12,280 bases of DNA from Sphingobacteriia bacterium (lineage in GTDB: Bacteria > Bacteroidota > Bacteroidia > Chitinophagales > Chitinophagaceae), in the NCBI GenBank assembly GCA_004294465.1, contig REAV01000179.1:1-12280 (forward strand), read 5' to 3'. The notes beneath the pieces are model-generated. The model ran no database searches, was not told the origin of the DNA, and worked only from the letters and a program-made list of their open reading frames with translations. Position 1 is the first letter of the stretch, and every line of letters begins with the position of its first letter. The position numbers were made by a program, and so were the translations under genes. Below are positions 7,665 to 12,280 of the stretch, one piece after another.

Positions 7665-9086
7665 CTAAATCTTTTTCCCCTTTTTAAATCGAGCAATAAT
7701 ATCTACTACCTGATTATTTTGTAAAATAGATGGATTCAATTCAATGAATTTTTTGAGCAATTTTGGTGCTTTGTTCATGCCTTCTTCTAATTGCAATAAA
7801 GCTTCTTTGGATTTACCTAGAACAAATAAAGAAGTACTTGCATAAAAATAAAAAATGGGCTTTGTATCAGTAGCTTTTAACGCATTTAAAGATTGATCTA
7901 AAGCTTCTTCAAAAAACGCTGCTTTTAATAAACAGCGAATTAATGCTTCCCATCCAGTTGCATTCTTTGGTTTGTGGCGGACTACAGTTCCAAAATATTG
8001 AATGGCTTCTTTGAACTTATTCATGTTCATTTTACATTCCCCCATGGCAAGGTTATATTCAGGAACAGTTCGATGAATACGCATGGCATTCTCCAATTGT
8101 TTACATGCACTTGACCATTGCTCTTCTAACATATAAGTTACAGCAATCTTATAGTGAAGTTTACTGTCGTCAGGATTTAAATGAACCGCTTTCTTATAGT
8201 TAAATCGGGCTTGAGCATTTTTTCCCATTCTATGATAACAATGTCCTATTGCCTCATAAATCACGTCTTCTGGTCTTGTTAACTCTAAGACTTTTTCTAA
8301 AACTTCTATCGCTTCTTTGTATTTTCTTAATCTTAAAAAAGCATCACCCATATTTCTATAGGCATAATCAAATTTCTCATCAATTGCTACCGCATATTGA
8401 TATGCATCAATGGACTTTTCATACAATTTAATTCCCTGGTAAGCAGCTGCCAAATTAAACCAGGCCAATTCATTGAATGGAAACTCATCTATAATTTGTT
8501 GGTGCAATCGAATACTTTCCTCATTCCTTCCGGTGAAATCAGTCCAAAAACAAATTTTATATAAAGCCTCTTCATTAGAAGGCTCTTCTTCTAGTATCAA
8601 CTTTAAGCAATCAAATACTTTATCGAATTCTTCATAGTCATCATACACATCAGCTAATTCAAATAATAAATCCAAGCGCTCATCTCCTTCAAATAAATTT
8701 AAAGCGGATTCTAATAATTCAACTGCTTTAGATTGCTGGTCTAATGCTAAATAAGCATCTGTTTTTAAAATATATAAATTTAAATCGCTACTATCAAAGA
8801 GGCCAGCAGTTTCTAAAATATCCAATGCTTCCTGGTATTTTCTTGTAGCTAATAATAAATCGGCTTTTTTAATCATCAAGTTAGAAGAATAAGGGAATTG
8901 CTCTAAGGCAATTTCTGCAGCTTCCATTGCTTCGGGAATATTGTCTTTTTCGTCGTAGTAGTCAATTATTCGCTCAAATGCATCTTCTTCTAAGAAACTA
9001 TGTGATCTTCCGTGCTTCAGATTTTGGTACTGATTGATCAGTTCCTTCATTTCTTCACGGTCTTCGCGGTAGGGATTTTCTCGCAT
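7665..9086 (-). CDS. Cytoplasmic tetratricopeptide repeat (TPR) protein
   Basis: This is a 473-aa protein built almost wholly of TPR-type helix pairs. Clear repeat units include the ones beginning near NLMIKKADLLLATRKYQEAL (69-88), ALYKICFWTDFTGRNEESI (174-192), AWFNLAAAYQGIKLYEKSI (208-226), AYRNMGDAFLRLRKYKEAI (242-260), IYEAIGHCYHRMGKNAQA (276-293) and YNLAMGECKMNMNKFKEAI (344-362). It has an acidic N-terminal segment (1-45) and a non-TPR tail ending in a basic KKGKK. No signal peptide or membrane segment is present, so it should be cytoplasmic. TPR arrays are protein-binding scaffolds, and the partner cannot be read from the sequence. The ATG at 9086 is the first in frame and has no clear Shine-Dalgarno. 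It lies upstream of comA-aroE on the same strand, so it may be part of the same unit. Confidence 0.9.
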   Translation of the reverse strand: MRENPYREDREEMKELINQYQNLKHGRSHSFLEEDAFERIIDYYDEKDNIPEAMEAAEIALEQFPYSSNLMIKKADLLLATRKYQEALDILETAGLFDSSDLNLYILKTDAYLALDQQSKAVELLESALNLFEGDERLDLLFELADVYDDYEEFDKVFDCLKLILEEEPSNEEALYKICFWTDFTGRNEESIRLHQQIIDEFPFNELAWFNLAAAYQGIKLYEKSIDAYQYAVAIDEKFDYAYRNMGDAFLRLRKYKEAIEVLEKVLELTRPEDVIYEAIGHCYHRMGKNAQARFNYKKAVHLNPDDSKLHYKIAVTYMLEEQWSSACKQLENAMRIHRTVPEYNLAMGECKMNMNKFKEAIQYFGTVVRHKPKNATGWEALIRCLLKAAFFEEALDQSLNALKATDTKPIFYFYASTSLFVLGKSKEALLQLEEGMNKAPKLLKKFIELNPSILQNNQVVDIIARFKKGKKI

Positions 9087-9156
9087 ATGCCTATTGGTTA
9101 TTCTAATTTAGGCCAATAATTTGAACTTTTTACCCCTTTTTTTGTCATTTATCCTA

Positions 9157-9186
9157 TTATTAACGTTTTTTCTCAAATGTTAATAA
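9157..9186. repeat. Inverted repeat upstream of the small exported protein gene
   Basis: TTATTAAC (9157-9164) and GTTAATAA (9179-9186) form perfect 8-base arms around a 14-base spacer, ending 10 bases before the -33 motif of the 9228 promoter and inside the divergent intergenic region with the TPR gene. It could be an operator for a dimeric regulator. The arms are AT-rich, so chance is a serious alternative. Confidence 0.35.
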
Positions 9187-9196
9187 AAAATAAAAA

Positions 9197-9226
9197 TTGC
9201 CCAAATAAGAATAAAATATACCTTTG
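9197..9226 (+). promoter_or_regulatory. Bacteroidota promoter, TTG-N19-TACCTTTG
   Basis: TTG at 9197-9199, a 19-base spacer and TACCTTTG at 9219-9226 fit the published Bacteroidota pattern TTG-N17-23-TAnnTTTG at every fixed position. It is the most complete promoter in the window. With the element centred at -7, transcription should start within a few bases of 9229, that is at or just inside the ATG at 9228. Confidence 0.7.
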
Positions 9227-9227
9227 C

Positions 9228-9584
9228 ATGGTGAAGAAGCAGTTAAAATATCAAAAAACAGCCTTAGTTGTAATGCTTGTAATGAGTATGCAACTGGCTT
9301 ATGCTGCACTTTCTTTCACTGGAATTGTAGATGATAAAACGCGTAACAATAAATATTCTTTGCGCAGTTTGAATAACTATACAAGAAAAGGATTAACCCT
9401 TGGTGCCATCAAGTCTAGTTTACAATACAAGGGTATTCATATCCCAAATGCAACGCCTAGTTTTCAAGGCAATGAGATAAACAGCATGTTGCAATACGAC
9501 AATGGAAACACTACTTATATCTATCCATATAAGTTTAAGGTGAAAGTTCCAAAATTCAAGACACCATCTCCTTCTGGACATTAA
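9228..9584 (+). CDS. Small exported protein of unknown function
   Basis: I do not recognise this family. The 118-aa product has a clear signal peptide: basic start MVKKQLKYQK, hydrophobic core TALVVMLVMSMQL, and likely cleavage after AYA at residue 26. The mature part is about 92 residues, has no cysteine, and contains KYSLRSLNNYTRKGLTLGAIKS (42-63), a MLQYDNGNTTYIYPYKF stretch (87-103) and a basic alternating tail KFKVKVPKFK (102-111). The tail and the tyrosine strand suggest beta structure. A further in-frame ATG at 9177 would place 17 polar residues before the signal peptide and would start upstream of the promoter, so I reject it. It is divergent from the TPR gene and convergent with the 9599 gene, with only 14 bases between stops and no terminator. 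It may act in the periplasm or envelope; no lipobox or T9SS tail is present. Confidence 0.75.
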   Translation: MVKKQLKYQKTALVVMLVMSMQLAYAALSFTGIVDDKTRNNKYSLRSLNNYTRKGLTLGAIKSSLQYKGIHIPNATPSFQGNEINSMLQYDNGNTTYIYPYKFKVKVPKFKTPSPSGH

Positions 9585-9598
9585 TCCCTTACTGGTCA

Positions 9599-10234
9599 TT
9601 AATTAAGCAATCTATAGCCACTTGTGGGTATATCAAATTTTGAAGCAGGCACAGGATTCAGATTGATTTTAGTTGCTGTATAAATTATTTTTACCCCCTT
9701 TCCTTCCAACGCTTCATATTCTAAAACAAAACCAGGAATATCTTTAAACTGGTATTCGAATTCTTTTACCGAAGGCGCAATAGCTGTTGAATAATACACC
9801 GTAAATGAACTACCATCTTTTAATTGTAAGATGGCTTTTTTACATTCATATCCAAGAATTTGCTTGATTTCATTTACATATGAAATTGTCATGCCGTTGA
9901 ATTTACTATTTTGCTCAACCCATGCTTTATTGTCTAGCTTAGTCATGAATTTATTGGCACCTAACTCTCGCATGATTACCGCTTTACCAGTAGATTTATC
10001 GTACACTAAGGTTTGCAAAAAAGAGGTACTCAGTAAATCAACCCTACTATCATTCCCTTTAATATAAACCGTTTTACTACTTGATTTTAATAATGCAGCG
10101 GTCTCATTATCAACTTTTTCATCTCCACTAATTTGAATGGAATAGTTTACAGTGCATTCAGCTACAACTCTAGTTTGTGCATGAACAGTATTCAATATTA
10201 AAAAACATATAAGAGAAAAGACGATATTTTTCAT
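9599..10234 (-). CDS. Secreted GLPGLI/DUF4412-like protein
   Basis: This 211-aa protein begins with a signal peptide (MKNIVFSLICFLILNTVHA, cleavage before QTR at about residue 20). The mature part resembles the GLPGLI and DUF4412 secreted families of Bacteroidota. QILGYECKKAILQL (125-138) matches the G-Y-x-C-x-K-A core, SFTVYYSTAIAP (143-154) matches the following strand, and FKDIPGFVLEYE (163-174) stands where the family-naming G-LPGL-LE motif occurs. The role of these families is not established. Two cysteines (C27 and C131) could pair after export. The gene starts 15 bases after the yidC terminator hairpin, leaving little room for a promoter of its own. Family assignment rests on motif resemblance and is moderate. 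Confidence 0.8.
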   Translation of the reverse strand: MKNIVFSLICFLILNTVHAQTRVVAECTVNYSIQISGDEKVDNETAALLKSSSKTVYIKGNDSRVDLLSTSFLQTLVYDKSTGKAVIMRELGANKFMTKLDNKAWVEQNSKFNGMTISYVNEIKQILGYECKKAILQLKDGSSFTVYYSTAIAPSVKEFEYQFKDIPGFVLEYEALEGKGVKIIYTATKINLNPVPASKFDIPTSGYRLLN

Positions 10235-10249
10235 ATAGTGAAATTAACT

Positions 10250-10280
10250 AAAAAACCCTTCTGATTAGGAAGGGTTTTTT
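10250..10280 (-). terminator. Intrinsic terminator after yidC
   Basis: AAAAAACCCTTC (10250-10261) pairs perfectly with GAAGGGTTTTTT (10269-10280) around a 7-base loop. On the minus strand it begins 4 bases after the yidC stop codon and ends in a run of six T, so it is well formed for yidC. The A/T flanks are symmetrical, so it could also act on the plus strand. Confidence 0.85.
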
Positions 10281-10284
10281 CAAC

Positions 10285-12123
10285 TTATTTTTTATTGGTT
10301 TTAGATTTTAAATCCTGCAATTTTTTCTGACTTTCCATCATTTGTTCATATCGCTCCTGCCATTTGCTTTTGGTCTTTGGAGCCTTTCTTTTTTGATCTA
10401 TTTTAGCCAATATCTTATCGTGATCAATGATATAATTCTGAATTACAAACTGCAGTGCCAATGTGATTATATTCGAAACAGTATAATACCATGTTAATGC
10501 AGATGGAAGACTATTAAAGATAAATAATAACATGAAAGGGAAAATATAAGGCATGTATTTTAACGCAGGGTTATCCTGGGTTGGAGTCATACTCATATTA
10601 TAAATAGAAATCAGGAAGCTCGTTATAACTGCGGTAATGGTAAACAAACTAATATGATTACCAAATGCAGGAATCATGAATGGTAAGGTTGCAATTGAAT
10701 CATAAGAAGATAAATCTTTACTCCATAAGAACTCCTGACCTCTCAATGCAATATTTGAATTGAAGAAACTATACAATGCAAAAAAGATTGGGATCTGCAA
10801 TAATGCTGGAATACAACCTCCTAATGGATTCACTCCCGCTTCTCTGAATAACTTCATTTGTTCCATTGCAAATCCTTGCTGGTCATCTCCGAATTTTTTC
10901 TTGAGCGTATCTAATTCGGGCTTCATTGCTTTCATTTTAGCACCACTCAAATAACTTGAATAAGTTAATGGAGCAGTAACCAAACGAATAAACAATGTAA
11001 GGAGTAATACTACCCAGCCGTAGTTTTTTACAAAGCCTGCAAAGAAATCAAATACATTCATGATAATGTATTTATTGATCGGACGAACAAAGGAATACAT
11101 ATCCCTTCCTAGGTTTACAATTTTATCCATTTCAGGCGCTTGCTTACTCAACAATTTGTATTCGCTTGGGCCTATGAAAAATTGAAAAGGAATAGTAACT
11201 GATGCAGCTGATTGCAATTTCATTTGCAATGAAGCAGTAGCAGTAGCTAATTCATTAGAAGTATCCGTTTTACGAGCCCATTTAATTCCGCCACTGGAAA
11301 AACTATTTCCTGCAATCAATGTATTATTAAAAAATTGTTGAACTACAGAAACCCATTGAATGGGTTTTTCAAAATTGTGTTCCTCCTTTGAAGAAATATA
11401 ATCAAATTCATTTCCTTCAGAAAAACAAATATTAGAAACCTGGCGCTCATACACTGCAGTTCTTTCCATCTGACGTGTAGCAACATTCCAATTTAAATTT
11501 AATGCGCCGTTTGTTAATAGTTGATCTGCTCCATTCATGATTAATTTCCAGTCAATCATAAAACTATTGGACTTCACTAAATATTGATGCTCTACATGTT
11601 GACCATTAGCGGCATCGATTGTGAACTTAATCAACTGACTACTATCATTTAATTTCTCAACTGTTCCAGCATTAAAAAACAAAGTTTCGCTGCTAGCTGA
11701 TTGACCTGGCGCAGTATTGATTGTATAGCTGACAACATTGTTATCCGCCAACACTACCGGGTTGCCCTTACCATCTTTGTAATTTTTAAGAACTATTTTT
11801 TTAATTTGAGCTCCTTTATTAGTAAAAGTTGCTGTCATTAATTCATTCTCAATTGTAACAAAAGTTTCGTTACCTAATGCAGCACTGGTGAAATTTCCTG
11901 CAGTTGCTTTACGAACAACAGTATCTCTTTTTAAAGAATCTATTTTTGCTGTAACTGTATCCAATATTTTAACTCTTGCAGCAGCAATTTTTGCCAAAGA
12001 GTCTTCTTCTCTCTGCTTTAATTTAAGCACTGCATTTTGCTGTTGACCAGTATACCAGAAATAAAGAATAAACAATGCTCCCAGTAATACAAAACCAATG
12101 ACCGAATTTTTATCCGTCTTCAT
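10285..12123 (-). CDS. yidC: Membrane protein insertase YidC
   Basis: YidC inserts and folds inner-membrane proteins, alone or with SecYEG. The 612-aa product is somewhat longer than E. coli YidC (548 aa), which is usual in Bacteroidota. Visible parts: an N-terminal membrane segment at about 8-24 (the signal anchor), a charged Lys/Asp/Ala-rich linker to about 75, a large periplasmic beta-sandwich domain (about 85-335), and the conserved five-segment insertase core. In the core, LFIRLVTAPLTY (377-388) carries the groove arginine at about R380. This is followed by a cytoplasmic helical loop (KMKAMKPELDTLKKKFG), the PLGGCIPALLQIPIFFALY segment (433-451), and segments near 490-510, 525-545 and 549-566. 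The C-terminus is a basic, coiled tail (570-612), as expected for ribosome contact. GGAG precedes the ATG closely (GGAGTATG). A 59-base stretch within the gene recurs at the window end. Confidence 0.97.
   Translation of the reverse strand: MKTDKNSVIGFVLLGALFILYFWYTGQQQNAVLKLKQREEDSLAKIAAARVKILDTVTAKIDSLKRDTVVRKATAGNFTSAALGNETFVTIENELMTATFTNKGAQIKKIVLKNYKDGKGNPVVLADNNVVSYTINTAPGQSASSETLFFNAGTVEKLNDSSQLIKFTIDAANGQHVEHQYLVKSNSFMIDWKLIMNGADQLLTNGALNLNWNVATRQMERTAVYERQVSNICFSEGNEFDYISSKEEHNFEKPIQWVSVVQQFFNNTLIAGNSFSSGGIKWARKTDTSNELATATASLQMKLQSAASVTIPFQFFIGPSEYKLLSKQAPEMDKIVNLGRDMYSFVRPINKYIIMNVFDFFAGFVKNYGWVVLLLTLFIRLVTAPLTYSSYLSGAKMKAMKPELDTLKKKFGDDQQGFAMEQMKLFREAGVNPLGGCIPALLQIPIFFALYSFFNSNIALRGQEFLWSKDLSSYDSIATLPFMIPAFGNHISLFTITAVITSFLISIYNMSMTPTQDNPALKYMPYIFPFMLLFIFNSLPSALTWYYTVSNIITLALQFVIQNYIIDHDKILAKIDQKRKAPKTKSKWQERYEQMMESQKKLQDLKSKTNKK
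11576..11634. repeat. Direct repeat copy 1, inside yidC (codons about 164-183)
   Basis: These 59 bases are identical to 12222-12280 in the same orientation, 646 bases further right. Here they form part of the periplasmic domain reading frame (around FTIDAANGQHVEHQYLV). The base before each copy differs (c at 11575, g at 12221), which sets the left limit. The right limit is the window edge. Confidence 0.97.
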
Positions 12124-12142
12124 ACTCCATTTTATTGAGCGG

Positions 12143-12150
12143 CAAAGGTA
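12143..12150 (-). promoter_or_regulatory. Candidate -7 element (TACCTTTG) for yidC
   Basis: The minus strand carries TACCTTTG, an exact TAnnTTTG match, 19 bases before the yidC ATG. A TTTG further upstream is only 13 bases away, shorter than the usual spacing, so the -33 half is unclear. The rest of the interval from 12151 to 12221 shows no gene or stable hairpin. Confidence 0.5.
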
Positions 12151-12221
12151 GTATTTGGAATGACAAATGTGAATTAGAACTTGAATAGTCGTTAAAAAAG
12201 CTATAAAAAAGGGCTATTTTG

Positions 12222-12280
12222 ACTAAATATTGATGCTCTACATGTTGACCATTAGCGGCATCGATTGTGAACTTAATCAA
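12222..12280. repeat. Direct repeat copy 2, truncated by the window end
   Basis: This is an exact copy of yidC bases 11576-11634. On the minus strand it keeps the yidC reading frame, then diverges into unrelated sequence leading to the yidC promoter. It reaches the last base, so its true length is unknown. A contig-end assembly artefact or the edge of a 646-base tandem duplication would both produce this. Confidence 0.97.

Noticed and set aside
9177..9227. Earlier start (ATG at 9177) for the small exported protein
   Set aside because: It would precede the promoter's -33 and -7 motifs and put 17 polar residues in front of an otherwise well-formed signal peptide.
12151..12221. Direct GCTAT repeats and A-runs upstream of yidC as a terminator or operator
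   Set aside because: The GCTAT copies are direct rather than inverted, no stem forms, and base composition explains the A-runs.
1..12280. Search for a defence system, toxin-antitoxin pair, CRISPR array, transposon or phage island
   Set aside because: Every sizeable frame on both strands is a housekeeping or envelope gene, a secreted protein, or a shadow of one; no nuclease, transposase, integrase or repeat-spacer pattern was found.

Overview
This window reads as an AT-rich piece (roughly one third G+C by eye) of a Bacteroidota chromosome, most likely from the Chitinophagaceae or a near relative. Three things point there: a type IX secretion (T9SS) C-terminal sorting tail, a -7 promoter element of the Bacteroidota type (TAnnTTTG) in front of several genes, and weak or absent Shine-Dalgarno sequences. 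Family placement below phylum level is inference. No tRNA, rRNA, CRISPR array, insertion sequence or phage gene was seen. Most of the window is ordinary housekeeping sequence.

Layout from left to right. Positions 1-3282 (+) hold the 3' part of a large secreted T9SS cargo protein cut by the window edge. A strong hairpin terminator (3285-3309) separates it from a convergent branched-chain aminotransferase gene, ilvE (3334-4398, -). Divergent from ilvE is a tight three-gene operon (+): an uncharacterised 196-aa protein that I argue may be a psi-like (HolD) subunit of DNA polymerase III, then rdgB (house-cleaning of dITP/XTP), then a hotdog-fold thioesterase overlapping rdgB by 4 bases. Facing it is a minus-strand group: a TPR protein (7665-9086), a ComA-family phosphosulfolactate synthase (6818-7582) and a short aroE (6078-6815). 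The last two are only 2 bases apart.

The right third carries a small exported protein of unknown function (9228-9584, +) with an unusually complete Bacteroidota promoter that runs into its start codon. A secreted GLPGLI/DUF4412-like protein (9599-10234, -) and the membrane insertase gene yidC (10285-12123, -) follow, with a hairpin terminator between them.

The last 59 bases of the window repeat exactly a stretch inside yidC, in the same orientation and 646 bases away. This is more likely an assembly or contig-end artefact than biology, but a tandem duplication cannot be excluded from the sequence alone.

The best leads for something undescribed are the HolD-like protein beside rdgB, the ComA homologue paired with aroE (possible sulfonate or sulfonolipid metabolism, with no downstream pathway genes in view), and the small exported protein with a near-leaderless promoter arrangement.
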